Source: Microbulbifer marinus | GTDB lineage: Bacteria > Pseudomonadota > Gammaproteobacteria > Pseudomonadales > Cellvibrionaceae | Direction of reading: 5' to 3' | Assembly: GCF_900107725.1 (NCBI RefSeq) | Contig: NZ_FNQO01000001.1 | Coordinates: 558,001-622,000 of the forward strand | DNA: 64,000 bases | Shown here: positions 46,079 to 57,532 of the stretch, in pieces | How the letters are laid out: every line of letters begins with the position of its first letter | How positions within the stretch are numbered: position 1 is the stretch's first letter | The notes under the pieces: generated by a model | The model's input: the letters and a program-made list of their open reading frames with translations, nothing else | Databases searched by the model: none | What the model was told of the DNA's origin: nothing | Translations under genes and position numbers: made by a program

Positions 46079-46471
46079 TCAATCTTCTTCGCTTTCGTCC
46101 GCTTCGATCTCACACAGCAGGGGGTGCTGGTGGTCCCTGGCGAATTGATTAACCTGCGCGGCCTTTGTCTCCGCTATATCTCGAGTATAGACACCGCAGA
46201 TCGCTTTTCCCTGTGTATGAACCTGCAACATCAGCTGAGTAGCGCGCTCCCGGTTCGCACCGAAAAACAGCTCCAGTGCCTCGACCACAAAGTCCATCGG
46301 CGTGTAGTCATCATTCAGCATCACGACCTTATACATGGGCGGACGCTTCAGTCGTGGTGGCGCTTCTTCCAGCGCCAGGTCTCCGTCCAATTCGCCCGGA
46401 TAGTGGAAGTCGTCTTCGGCGTCGTTGGAGTGTAGTTTAATGGCCAGTGAAATACCCATAGCGCTTATCAA
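46079..46471 (-). CDS. clpS: ATP-dependent Clp protease adaptor ClpS
   Basis: About 130 residues. The N-terminal extension is disordered, then [20 protein letters not shown] holds the N-degron pocket, followed by [20 protein letters not shown] and [17 protein letters not shown]. It hands N-degron substrates to ClpA. TTG at 46471 has AGGA 5 bases upstream; the ATG at 46459 (four codons on) has no ribosome site at good spacing, so the TTG is preferred although unusual. It is divergent from cspD, as commonly found. Confidence 0.95.
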   Translation of the reverse strand: MISAMGISLAIKLHSNDAEDDFHYPGELDGDLALEEAPPRLKRPPMYKVVMLNDDYTPMDFVVEALELFFGANRERATQLMLQVHTQGKAICGVYTRDIAETKAAQVNQFARDHQHPLLCEIEADESEED

Positions 46472-46738
46472 TGAGTTCCTGCAGTGATTTAGATGTTGTT
46501 TCCGGCGTACATGGTCAGAGGGGTGCCATTGTAACCTTCATTTGCCGATGGGCACAGCGGACGCCAGCAGCCCTTGACATTCCCAAACCAGTTAGCTACA
46601 AGAGGTAGTGCCCGCCCTGTCAAGGGCACCATCGCGACAGGGATTTGAAATCGCGATCGATGTGCAAGCAAGCGCAGATAAATATAAAGACTCTGTAAGG
46701 CGGCCAGCAGTCGCCGAGGCAATTAGAGGGAATTCGCC

Positions 46739-47044
46739 ATGCCTACCGGTACCGTCAAGTGGTTCAATAACGCCAAAGGATATGGGTTTATTCTTGCGGA
46801 CGAAGGGGGAGAGGATCTGTTCGCGCACTACTCCGCGATTCAGATGGAAGGATACCGAACATTGAAAGCGGGCCAACAGGTCACTTTTGACATTATCAAG
46901 GGTGACAAGGGCTACCACGCCGCAAATATATCGGCCCTGACTGGGGTAGATACCGGCCGCGCGGAGCAAAACTCGAAAGGTTCTGACTCAGAGCCGGAAA
47001 AGAGTCAGGCCCAGCGCGAGAAAGAGGCTGAGCTCCTCGATTAG
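46739..47044 (+). CDS. cspD: Cold-shock-like protein CspD
   Basis: A 101-residue protein. The cold-shock domain (residues 1-67) has RNP1 NAKGYGFIL and RNP2 DLFAHYSAI and opens GTVKWFN. The remaining tail is charged and low in complexity (EPEKSQAQREKEAELLD). CspD binds single-stranded DNA and blocks replication in stationary phase in E. coli. AGAGG precedes the start. It is divergent from clpS, the usual arrangement, and ends at a terminator. Confidence 0.93.
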   Translation: MPTGTVKWFNNAKGYGFILADEGGEDLFAHYSAIQMEGYRTLKAGQQVTFDIIKGDKGYHAANISALTGVDTGRAEQNSKGSDSEPEKSQAQREKEAELLD

Positions 47045-47086
47045 CGCTGCCAAGCAGCTGCTCACTTGAACACAGAAGCTGAACAT

Positions 47087-47124
47087 TAAAAAAAGCCCCG
47101 CACCCTGAGGTACGGGGCTTTTTG
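47087..47124. terminator. Bidirectional terminator between cspD and icd
   Basis: AAGCCCCG and CGGGGCTT arms plus an inner ACC/GGT pairing (47093-47120), one mismatch, with A and T runs on the outer sides. It serves both convergent genes. Confidence 0.9.
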
Positions 47125-47169
47125 CTTTCGGGGGCGGGCAGCGACTGAGCGGCCCACCCTCGAGCCATC

Positions 47170-48420
47170 TTAGGCCATGTGCTTGATGACTTCGTCGCCG
47201 AACGCGGAGCAGGACTTCAGTTCCGCACCGTCCATCAGGCGCTCGAAATCGTAGGTCACGGTTTTGGCTTCGATCGCGCCTTCCATGCCCTTGATGACCA
47301 GGTCGGCAGCTTCGTTCCAGCCCAGGTGACGCAGCATCATTTCGGCGGACAGAATCAGGGAGCCCGGATTCACCTTATCCTGACCGGCATACTTCGGCGC
47401 AGTGCCGTGAGTCGCCTCGAACAGGGCTACCTCGTCGGACAGGTTAGCACCCGGAGCAATACCGATACCACCGACCTGGGCGGCCAGGGCGTCGGACAGG
47501 TAGTCGCCGTTCAGGTTCAGGGTGGCGATCACGTCGTACTCGGCCGGACGCAGCAGGATCTGCTGCAGCATGGCGTCGGCAATCACGTCCTTGACTACGA
47601 TCTCCTTGCCAGTCTTCGGGTTCTTGAAGCTGTGCCAGGGGCCGCCATCCAGCGGCTGAGCGCCAAACTCTTCACGAGCAATTTCGTAGCCCCAGTCAGC
47701 GAAGGCACCTTCGGTGAACTTCATGATGTTGCCCTTGTGCACCAGCGTCAGAGAATCGCGGTCCTGGTCGATGGTGTACTGCAGCGCCTTGCGCACCAGG
47801 CGCTTGGTGCCCTCTTCGGAAACCGGCTTGACGCCGATACCGCAGTTTTCCGGGAAGCGGATCTTCTTAACACCCATCTCTTCCTGCAGGAACTTGATAA
47901 CCTTCTTCGCTTCGTCGGTATTGGCTTTCCACTCGATACCGGCATAGATGTCTTCGGAGTTCTCGCGGAAGATCACCATGTCGACCTTGTTCGGCTCCTT
48001 GACCGGAGACGGAACACCACTGAACCAGCGCACCGGGCGCTGACATACGTACAGGTCCAGCTCCTGGCGCAGAGCAACGTTCAGAGAGCGGAAGCCGCCG
48101 CCGACCGGAGTAGTCAGCGGGCCCTTGATGCTCACGACGTAGTCTTTGATGGCCTCGAGGGTTTCAGCCGGGAACCAGTCCCCAGCGTAGGTTTCCGCTG
48201 CCTTCTCACCGCAGTAGATCTCCATCCAGGCGATACCTTTGTCGCCACCGTAAGCCTTCTCTACGGAAGCGTCGATCACCTTGCGCATGACCGGGGTGAT
48301 ATCCACACCGATGCCATCACCCTCGATGAAAGGAATAATCGGGCGATTCGGAACATTCAGCGAACCGTCGGAATTGACTGTAACTTTTTCGCCGTCTGCC
48401 GGCACTTGGATATGACCCAT
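47170..48420 (-). CDS. icd: NADP-dependent isocitrate dehydrogenase
   Basis: A 416-residue enzyme oxidising isocitrate to 2-oxoglutarate with NADP. Visible motifs are [20 protein letters not shown] near the N-terminus, the substrate loop [34 protein letters not shown] and the cofactor region [20 protein letters not shown], which has the Lys/Tyr type NADP specificity of E. coli Icd. Full length. In glyoxylate-pathway organisms Icd competes with isocitrate lyase; malate synthase G lies 12.5 kb downstream. Confidence 0.98.
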   Translation of the reverse strand: MGHIQVPADGEKVTVNSDGSLNVPNRPIIPFIEGDGIGVDITPVMRKVIDASVEKAYGGDKGIAWMEIYCGEKAAETYAGDWFPAETLEAIKDYVVSIKGPLTTPVGGGFRSLNVALRQELDLYVCQRPVRWFSGVPSPVKEPNKVDMVIFRENSEDIYAGIEWKANTDEAKKVIKFLQEEMGVKKIRFPENCGIGVKPVSEEGTKRLVRKALQYTIDQDRDSLTLVHKGNIMKFTEGAFADWGYEIAREEFGAQPLDGGPWHSFKNPKTGKEIVVKDVIADAMLQQILLRPAEYDVIATLNLNGDYLSDALAAQVGGIGIAPGANLSDEVALFEATHGTAPKYAGQDKVNPGSLILSAEMMLRHLGWNEAADLVIKGMEGAIEAKTVTYDFERLMDGAELKSCSAFGDEVIKHMA

Positions 48421-48568
48421 ATTGCTTAAACTCCCAAAACTCTGTGACTATTTAGGCCAGGTGTTGCTTGACCTGCCCTTTTGGACCGCTGGGCGGGATT
48501 AAAAAACGGCGGGATTATATCAGCATCAGCTCATTTTTGTAGTTGGATTACAATAGCCCACTTTTACC

Positions 48569-49171
48569 ATGGCGAAGATCATCCTTTTTAATAAGCCCTA
48601 TGGCGTGCTCAGCCAGTTCACTGACGACCGCGACCGCCCGACCCTCGCCGACTACATCAAGCGCAAGGGCTTCTACGCGGCCGGCAGGCTCGATTTCGAC
48701 TCGGAGGGGCTGTTGCTGCTCACGGACGACGGCACCCTGCAGCACCAGATCAGCCACCCGCGACAGAAACTGCCGAAAACCTACTGGGTGCAGGTTGAGG
48801 GTGAAATCGGTGCAGAGGCCCTGTCGGCCCTGCGCCGCGGCGTACAGCTCAAGGACGGCCCGACCGCACCGGCGCGGGCGCGACACCTGGCCGAACCGGA
48901 CGTATGGCCACGGATTCCGCCGGTGCGGGAGCGCAAGACGGTACCGACAAGCTGGCTGGAGCTGACGATTCGCGAGGGGCGCAACCGGCAGGTGCGCCGC
49001 ATGACCGCCGCGGTCGGCTTCCCTACCCTGCGCCTGATCCGCACCGCAATCGGTAACTGGCAGCTGGGCCAACTGGCTCCGGGAGAGCAGCGGCTGGAAG
49101 AGGTATTTGTCGCGCCGCAGGCGAATTCTGCCCCCGACCGCCGGCACCAGCGAAGCCGCCGCCGGCGGTAA
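48569..49171 (+). CDS. rluE: 23S rRNA pseudouridine synthase RluE-like (RsuA family)
   Basis: A 200-residue enzyme of the RsuA/RluE branch without the S4 domain. It has the catalytic motif [17 protein letters not shown] (Asp after GRL), [11 protein letters not shown] and [18 protein letters not shown]. It makes pseudouridine at U2457 in E. coli 23S rRNA. The start is [18 protein letters not shown] basic tail ends the protein ([10 protein letters not shown]). It is divergent from icd. Confidence 0.92.
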   Translation: MAKIILFNKPYGVLSQFTDDRDRPTLADYIKRKGFYAAGRLDFDSEGLLLLTDDGTLQHQISHPRQKLPKTYWVQVEGEIGAEALSALRRGVQLKDGPTAPARARHLAEPDVWPRIPPVRERKTVPTSWLELTIREGRNRQVRRMTAAVGFPTLRLIRTAIGNWQLGQLAPGEQRLEEVFVAPQANSAPDRRHQRSRRRR

Positions 49172-49278
49172 GACGCCCTTATCACCACTAATCTATAGGG
49201 GCAGATCAACGCGGTCTTGGTCACAGGCCCCATTCGCGGGTAAAATTCGCCCCCTTTTTATAGCCGTGATGTAGCTGA

Positions 49279-50463
<1,185 letters not shown>

Positions 50464-50472
50464 GGAGCGACT

Positions 50473-51108
50473 TTGAGCAACTGGCGGGATCAGGCACTGG
50501 CGCTGGCGGCAATTTTTCAGTCCGCCACGCTGGTGGAGCGCCTGGCGAAAACCGGCACCGCACCCCAGGAACAGCTGGAAACGGGCGTTTACAGCCTGTT
50601 TCAGCTCAATGCCGACTGCGCCGATGACATTTTTGCCGGTTCCGAAAACCTGCTCCCGGGGCTACAGGTGTCGCGCCAGCTATTGCGCTCCCGGCAGCAC
50701 CCGGAATATACCGACTGCCTGCGCTACGCCTTGTCGATCCTCTATCTGCAACGCCAGCTGAGCAAGAAGAGCGACCTGCTCGCCATCATCGGCAGCAGGC
50801 TGGAAAAAGCCAAATCGCAGGCGGACCACTTCACGTTGACGCACGAAAATGTGTTTTCCAATCTGGCCAGTATCTACAGCGACACGCTGAGCACCTTCCG
50901 TTTCCGCATCCAGGTACTCGGCGACTTCAATTACCTGCAGCAGCAGCGGATCGCCAACCAGATTCGCACCATGCTGTTTGCCGGCGTGCGGGCTGCCACC
51001 CTGTGGCGCCAACTGGGCGGCCGGCGGCTGCACCTGTTATTCCAGCGCAAGAAGCTTCTGGCCGCGACCGAAGCTCTGATCGCGCAAATCGAATCTACAA
51101 ATCACTAA
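50473..51108 (+). CDS. hflD: High-frequency lysogenization protein HflD
   Basis: A 211-residue helical peripheral membrane protein, with QALALAAIFQSATLVERLAK and LGDFNYLQQQRIANQIRTML typical of the family. In E. coli HflD binds phage lambda CII. It starts at TTG (50473) after AAGGAG with about 5-base spacing; there is no ATG nearby. It lies between mnmA and purB, as in E. coli. Confidence 0.95.
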   Translation: MSNWRDQALALAAIFQSATLVERLAKTGTAPQEQLETGVYSLFQLNADCADDIFAGSENLLPGLQVSRQLLRSRQHPEYTDCLRYALSILYLQRQLSKKSDLLAIIGSRLEKAKSQADHFTLTHENVFSNLASIYSDTLSTFRFRIQVLGDFNYLQQQRIANQIRTMLFAGVRAATLWRQLGGRRLHLLFQRKKLLAATEALIAQIESTNH

Positions 51109-52497
<1,389 letters not shown>

Positions 52498-52604
52498 CCA
52501 GCCCAGTCTTGGTCCCCGTGCGGCACTGCGGCAGCAGGCCACCGGGGATCACAACCAACGAAGCCGCGTGGTTTCACCCCGCGCTTCAAGCACAGATAAC
52601 CACC

Positions 52605-53759
52605 ATGCCCAACCCGCTTACACACCTCGGTGATATGCCCGTAGCGGATTTCCTCCGCGACTACTGGCAACAAAAACCGCTGCTGATTCGCAATGCTTTT
52701 CCCGGTTTCAGCTCGCCAATCTCCGGCGAGGAGCTGGCCGGCATGGCACTGGAGGAGGCGGTCGAGTCCCGCCTCGTGCTCGAGCACAGTGACGAGGGGC
52801 CATGGCAGCTGCGCACCGGGCCGTTCAGCGAAGAGGACTTCCTGTCTCTGCCGCGCTCCCACTGGACACTGCTGGTGCAGGCGGTGGATCAGTGGCTGTC
52901 GGAAATTGCGGACTTGAAAGCCTACTTCCGCTTCCTTCCCGACTGGCGGCTCGATGATGTGATGATCAGCTACGCCGCCGACAAGGGCAGCGTGGGACCG
53001 CACTTCGACTATTACGATGTGTTCCTGTTACAGGCCGAAGGCAAGCGGTTGTGGCACCAGGGACCGAAAGTGGATGACTCCCATCCCCGCGTGGAGGGTA
53101 CGCCGCTCAATATCCTCCGCGATTTCGAGCCGGAAAACAGCTGGTTGCTCGAACCCGGTGACATGCTCTACCTGCCGCCACAATACAGCCACTGGGGCAT
53201 TGCCGACGGTGCCTGCACCACGATTTCGATCGGCTTCCGCGCCCCGTCCGCAGCAACCATCCTCGAGGATCTCGCCGCCGAACTCGCGCACGGCCTGCCG
53301 CAACACCTGCGCTATACCGACCCGGGTATCGCGCCCGCCGGTAACCCGGCTGAAATCGATGCGGCTGCCGTGGGCAGGCTGCAGCAGCAGCTCCGCAGCT
53401 GGCTGCAACAACCCCAGAATATCGCCCAGTGGTTCGGTGCGGTGATGACCGAGGCCAAATATCCGGATACCGTCGCACTGGATGCCGGTGAGGCGGACGA
53501 CTGGCGGGAGCAACTACAAGAGGGCGCGGAACTGGTGCTCAATCCGGCCTCCCGCTGTGCATTCTGCCGCGAGCCGGCCAGCCTGTTTGTCGACGGTGAA
53601 TCGTTCCCGGTGTCCCTGCCCTTGGCCGAGCGATTCTGTGCGAACCACCGCCTGGTCCAGGAGGATATTGAAGCGTTTCCGGAGCTGGGCCACACTGGCG
53701 GACTGATTGATCAACTGGTCTCTCAGGGAAGCCTGATTTATCCGCCGGAGGACTTCTGA
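52605..53759 (+). CDS. roxA: Ribosomal protein arginine hydroxylase RoxA (YcfD)
   Basis: A 384-residue 2-oxoglutarate/Fe oxygenase. The JmjC-type domain has H133-x-D135 in GSVGPHFDYYDVFLL and the distal His in QYSHWGIADGACTT; a dimerisation segment and C-terminal winged helix follow. It hydroxylates Arg81 of ribosomal protein L16 in E. coli. The ATG at 52605 is selected; the upstream in-frame ATG is within poor-composition sequence. It is followed after 2 bases by a GNAT gene. Confidence 0.93.
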   Translation: MPNPLTHLGDMPVADFLRDYWQQKPLLIRNAFPGFSSPISGEELAGMALEEAVESRLVLEHSDEGPWQLRTGPFSEEDFLSLPRSHWTLLVQAVDQWLSEIADLKAYFRFLPDWRLDDVMISYAADKGSVGPHFDYYDVFLLQAEGKRLWHQGPKVDDSHPRVEGTPLNILRDFEPENSWLLEPGDMLYLPPQYSHWGIADGACTTISIGFRAPSAATILEDLAAELAHGLPQHLRYTDPGIAPAGNPAEIDAAAVGRLQQQLRSWLQQPQNIAQWFGAVMTEAKYPDTVALDAGEADDWREQLQEGAELVLNPASRCAFCREPASLFVDGESFPVSLPLAERFCANHRLVQEDIEAFPELGHTGGLIDQLVSQGSLIYPPEDF

Positions 53760-53761
53760 AT

Positions 53762-54184
53762 ATGGCGACAACCATTCGCCCAGCCGACTGGAACACGGAT
53801 CGCGCGGCGATTCGCGCCGTCAGGGAAGCAGTATTCATACGCGAGCAAAAGGTCGACCCCGCGATCGAATGGGATGACCAGGAGGAGTCAGCACAGCATT
53901 TTCTCGTGCTTGAAGGTGATTCTCCCGTCGGCACCGGCCGCATTACCGGCTCAGGGAAGATCGGCCGCATGGCGGTGCTGCAGTCCGCCCGCGGCAGCGG
54001 CATTGGCCTGCGGCTACTCGAATCCATCTGCGCGTATGCGCGCCAAGCCGGCCTGCAGAGTGTCTACCTGCACGCGCAGCGCCACGCCGAAGATTTTTAC
54101 CGCAAGGCGGGCTTTGTCGCCGAGGGCGATGAATTCATCGAGGCGGACATTCCGCATATCAAAATGGTGCGTCATTTTGACTGA
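53762..54184 (+). CDS. GNAT family N-acetyltransferase
   Basis: A 140-residue acetyltransferase resembling the YitI/ElaA branch: VREAVFIREQKVDPAIEWDD, then the acetyl-CoA motif GRMAVLQSARGSGIGLRLLE and YLHAQRHAEDFYRKAGFVAE. Substrate unknown. The start is 3 bases after roxA, and the stop overlaps the next gene, so it is inside an operon. Confidence 0.92.
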   Translation: MATTIRPADWNTDRAAIRAVREAVFIREQKVDPAIEWDDQEESAQHFLVLEGDSPVGTGRITGSGKIGRMAVLQSARGSGIGLRLLESICAYARQAGLQSVYLHAQRHAEDFYRKAGFVAEGDEFIEADIPHIKMVRHFD

Positions 54185-54671
54185 GCAAACCAGCGCGGAA
54201 TACCGGTCACTGGAAGACCTGGCCGGCTTCCGCACGGCACTTGTGGAACTGTTGAGCGGCGCGCGGCGGGAGGTCTGCATTTTCTCGGAGCAGCTGGCGC
54301 GCGGCCTCTACCACGAGAAGGCCGTTGCCGAGGCGCTTTCCGCATTTGCCCGCGGCAGCCACTTTGCCCGTGTGCGAATTCTGGTCCGCGACACCACATC
54401 GATCATCGGGCGTTTTCATCGCATCCACGAGTTGGCACAGCGGCTCAGCACACGTATCGACATCCGCAAAGTTGAGGCGACCGTCGATACGCCCGACTGG
54501 GAATTCGTTATCGCCGACGGCCAGCAGGTACTGCAGTGCGAGGACCGCGATCAGTGGCTCGGGGTCTTCTACAGTGCAAATCCAGTCCGAGCGCGCCAGC
54601 TGCTGGACCTGTTCGAGCAGGATTGGCCGTTGGCGGCGACCGACCCTAACTTGCGGCGCCTGTCGCTATGA
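54177..54671 (+). CDS. DUF7931-like protein with phospholipase D-like fold
   Basis: A 164-residue soluble protein. ELLSGARREVCIFSEQLARG and FARVRILVRDTTSIIGRFHR, then DWEFVIADGQQVLQCEDRDQ, resemble the DUF7931 family, which looks like half of a phospholipase D-type domain, but the catalytic HxK motif is absent. The likely start is TTG at 54177, overlapping the GNAT stop by 8 bases. The same gene order GNAT-DUF7931 is known in pseudomonads. Function unknown. Confidence 0.72.
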   Translation: MTEQTSAEYRSLEDLAGFRTALVELLSGARREVCIFSEQLARGLYHEKAVAEALSAFARGSHFARVRILVRDTTSIIGRFHRIHELAQRLSTRIDIRKVEATVDTPDWEFVIADGQQVLQCEDRDQWLGVFYSANPVRARQLLDLFEQDWPLAATDPNLRRLSL

Positions 54672-54756
54672 TTACTGCGCTTTAATTTTCGTGGGCATCT
54701 TCTGCTAAGCTTATTTCCACAGCCGAGTTAACAGGCTGCGGAGCGGCAACCGCGCC

Positions 54757-55038
54757 ATGTACCGTAAAGATCTCATCGATATTCTGCTTAATCATCCCCA
54801 GTCCGTGCATGACCTGTCGGCATTGATGGAAGAACCCATCAAAGACATGGTGAATGATCTTCAACACCTGCAAAAATCCTTGCGCCACAGTCCCTATGAT
54901 CTCGAGATTACACCGGCCAAGTGCAAACACTGCGGATTCGACTTCAGCCGCAGCCACATGACAAAACCGGGCAAATGCCCCAAATGCCGAGGCACCTGGA
55001 TCGCCCCGCCACTGATCGAGATCACAGAAAGGCACTGA
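54757..55038 (+). CDS. HTH/zinc-ribbon putative transcriptional regulator (COG3357-like)
   Basis: A 93-residue protein. An N-terminal helix-turn-helix-like part (LIDILLNHPQSVHDLSALME, then EEPIKDMVNDLQHLQKSL) is followed by a four-cysteine zinc ribbon, CKHCGFDF and CPKCRGTWI, and ends in IEITERH. This is the COG3357 layout of HTH fused to Zn ribbon. It probably binds nucleic acid. It is not clearly part of the upstream operon because of an 85-base gap. Confidence 0.85.
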   Translation: MYRKDLIDILLNHPQSVHDLSALMEEPIKDMVNDLQHLQKSLRHSPYDLEITPAKCKHCGFDFSRSHMTKPGKCPKCRGTWIAPPLIEITERH

Positions 55039-55205
55039 CGTGGATACCGGTCCAGAGCGGGGTTGATCAGGCCGAGATCAAGCGCGGGCGTGCCGGCACT
55101 GGTTGGCAACAAACTTTATCCACGGGATAGCACCAGAAGGTGAAGCAAGACCAAAAAGTTAGCTTGCATATCGAGCGGCCCGGCGCCACAGCCGGGCATG
55201 GAATC

Positions 55206-56018
55206 ATGCGCGGCGAACTCTGCGTAGCGTTTCTGCAATGGGCCCTGCCCCATCTGCATATGCGCTGGCCGGGTTTTCGCAAGGTCCGGGGCCAGGTCTG
55301 CAAGCGTCTTCAACGGCGCATTAAACAGCTTGGACTCGAAGACGTGCCGGCCTATCGCCGTTATCTGACTCAGCACCCGGAGGAATGGCACACCCTGGAT
55401 GCGATGGCCCGGATAACCATCTCACGCTTTTACCGCGACAAGGAAGTGTTCCACTACTTAACGGAAGCGGTGTTGCCAGCGCTGGCACAACGGGCGCGGG
55501 CTAGAGGAGCCGAGCGCCTACACGTCTGGAGCGCTGGCGCTGGCGCCGGGGAAGAGCCCTATACGCTGGCCATTATCTGGCAATTACAGCTGCAAGCTTC
55601 GTTTCCAGATCTGCACCTGCACATCATCGCCTCCGATGCCGATGCAAACCAGTGCCGCCGGGGCCAAGAGGCCTGTTATCCCCGCGGCAGCCTCAAGGAT
55701 CTACCCGCCGAGTGGCTGGATACTGCCTTCACCTTCAATGCCGGGCGCTATTGCCTCAAACAGCGATTTCGCCGCGATGTCGAGTTCAGGACCGAGGATC
55801 TGCGGAAAGGCGTGCCCAAAGGGCCTTTCGACCTGGTGCTCTGCCGCAATCTGGCATTTACCTATTTCGATGCGAAACTACAACGCACCACTCTCGACCA
55901 TATAGGGACGGTGATGTATCCGGGAGGCGCCCTGATACTGGGCAGCCACGAGCACCTGCCCGAAGGCACCACAGCCTTCCATACATGGAATGACCACCTG
56001 CGGATCTACCGCTTATAA
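55206..56018 (+). CDS. CheR-type SAM-dependent methyltransferase
   Basis: A 270-residue protein. The N-terminal helical domain (QVCKRLQRRIKQLGLEDVPA, MARITISRFYRDKEVF) and catalytic domain (RLHVWSAGAGAGEEPYTLAI, FDLVLCRNLAFTYFD) match CheR. A GTG at 55140 could add 22 residues. CheR methylates chemoreceptor glutamates, but no chemotaxis genes are near, and the usual CSxGxExY-type motif is here WSAGAGAGEEPYT. Its stop abuts the flavodoxin stop in TTATAA. Substrate unknown. Confidence 0.87.
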   Translation: MRGELCVAFLQWALPHLHMRWPGFRKVRGQVCKRLQRRIKQLGLEDVPAYRRYLTQHPEEWHTLDAMARITISRFYRDKEVFHYLTEAVLPALAQRARARGAERLHVWSAGAGAGEEPYTLAIIWQLQLQASFPDLHLHIIASDADANQCRRGQEACYPRGSLKDLPAEWLDTAFTFNAGRYCLKQRFRRDVEFRTEDLRKGVPKGPFDLVLCRNLAFTYFDAKLQRTTLDHIGTVMYPGGALILGSHEHLPEGTTAFHTWNDHLRIYRL

Positions 56019-56591
56019 GTCCCCTTCCGTGAGGATGGAGCGGCGCAGGCCGGCGATCCTCTCGCCGAGATACATCGCGGTGAGGCGATCCAGCTGGTGT
56101 ACACCATTCGAGTCGCACCGTACTGCAGTCAGGCCGGACTGGGAGCCGAGACGGTTGCGGCCGCTAGAATCCCATCCTGCCGGGAGATCGATACCGGACC
56201 ACAACATGCCGTGCTGACTGGCAAACACCTGTAGTGTCTGCAGCGTATTCAGCTGATCGCCGCTCGGGCTGCCACCAATAGTAAATCCCGCGGCCAGTTT
56301 ACCGGTCCAGGCACGCCTGCCCCAGCGCTCGCTGGTAGCGTCCATAAATGCCTTGAATTGTGCGGCGACGGAGCCCATAAAAGTCGGCGAGCCGAAGACG
56401 ATGCCGTGACATGAATCCAACTGCTGCAGTAGTTCCGGGTTCTCGTAGCGTCCCTCTCTAACATCCTCGCCCTCAATCTTTAATAACGCGGCTTCGGCGC
56501 CAACGTTCGTGTGAATGCCGGCCGCAACCGCCCGGGCAAGAATCTCGGTGGTGCCGGTAGCCGAGTAGTAAACAACGGCAAACTTCGTCAT
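56013..56591 (-). CDS. Flavodoxin family protein (WrbA/NAD(P)H:quinone reductase-like)
   Basis: A 192-residue FMN protein. The phosphate loop is KFAVVYYSATGTTEILARAV; IVFGSPTFMGSVAAQFKAFM and LAAGFTIGGSPSGDQLNTLQ are the further FMN contacts. It is similar to WrbA and other quinone reductases. Its start overlaps the arylamine N-acetyltransferase stop (ATGA), with GGAG upstream, so the pair is one operon. Confidence 0.9.
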   Translation of the reverse strand: MTKFAVVYYSATGTTEILARAVAAGIHTNVGAEAALLKIEGEDVREGRYENPELLQQLDSCHGIVFGSPTFMGSVAAQFKAFMDATSERWGRRAWTGKLAAGFTIGGSPSGDQLNTLQTLQVFASQHGMLWSGIDLPAGWDSSGRNRLGSQSGLTAVRCDSNGVHQLDRLTAMYLGERIAGLRRSILTEGDL

Positions 56592-57424
56592 ACGCGACTC
56601 TCCGCGACAGGAAACAGCCTGGCGATGGCGAGGTCCACATCTGGCCCGGTGGGTATCTGGATATCGAACACGTCGGTGAGTGTACGACACAGGTCCTGAG
56701 GGCTTGCCAGCCGCACCACGGTTTTCGGTCCCGTGAGAGGATAGTAGGTAAGTTCGCGGCCGAGCAGTGTGTGGCGTCCACCGGAAAAGGCGCGGGCCGC
56801 TACCAGCTCGTTGACAAAACGCGATTCCGGATGCGTGGAGCAATACCAGTTAAATACCTTGTAGTCACCGGCAGACTGCTTTTTCATATTGAACGAATAC
56901 ACGGGCAACCAGTTAGTGGAGATTTTTGTCTCGAGGAGGTAGTCGCCCTCGTTGTTCCGTATGCGATACACGCCGTGCGCTGTCGACTGCGCCGCTGAGT
57001 CCTCGAGGCGCAAGGGCGCCGTAGGTGTCTGCCCCCCGAATCCGACATCAACCAAATAGACGGTGCCGTCGATTTCCGCACAGAGCATCATGTGCGACTG
57101 TGCAGGCTGGTGGCCCGCAGGCATCTGCCACAGCACCCGCGCAGCCAGACCTGTGACTGGTATGCCTATAGCCTGCAGAACAGCGCGAAACAGTGCGTTC
57201 TGCTCATAGCAATAGCCGCCGCGCCCTTCGCGTACCAGTTTGCGTTCCACCGATGCCAGGTCGATATCCACCGGCCAGCCGAGAAATGGGTTGAGGTTTT
57301 CGAACGGGATAAACCGGGTGTGCAGTTTGATGATAGTCTTTACGGTGTGCAGATCCGCAGCCGGCGTTCCGCTGTAGCCAACGCGCTGCAGATAGGCATC
57401 GAGATCAATTGTCACCGTGTTCAT
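56588..57424 (-). CDS. nat: Arylamine N-acetyltransferase
   Basis: A 278-residue enzyme moving acetyl from acetyl-CoA to aromatic amines and hydrazines. The catalytic triad is visible: C72 (GRGGYCYEQN), H111 (AQSHMMLC) and D126 (VYLVDVGFGG). RFIPFENLNPFLGWPVDIDL precedes it. The ATG at 57424 has GAGGA upstream, preferred over an extended reading. It is translationally coupled to the flavodoxin gene, which may supply reduced substrate, but that is inference. Confidence 0.93.
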   Translation of the reverse strand: MNTVTIDLDAYLQRVGYSGTPAADLHTVKTIIKLHTRFIPFENLNPFLGWPVDIDLASVERKLVREGRGGYCYEQNALFRAVLQAIGIPVTGLAARVLWQMPAGHQPAQSHMMLCAEIDGTVYLVDVGFGGQTPTAPLRLEDSAAQSTAHGVYRIRNNEGDYLLETKISTNWLPVYSFNMKKQSAGDYKVFNWYCSTHPESRFVNELVAARAFSGGRHTLLGRELTYYPLTGPKTVVRLASPQDLCRTLTDVFDIQIPTGPDVDLAIARLFPVAESRV

Positions 57425-57532
57425 AGTTGGCTGCTTCCTCTGTGCCAATGATTGAGGCGTGCAGCTTAAGACCTCAACCAAGGTTAAGGTCAACGGTGTT
57501 CGTGCAGAATTTTGCCGCGACTGAGAAACCCG

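Noticed and set aside
47179-48429. A 416-codon open frame antisense to icd
   Set aside because: Icd is unmistakable on the minus strand; the antisense product has no family signature or ribosome site.
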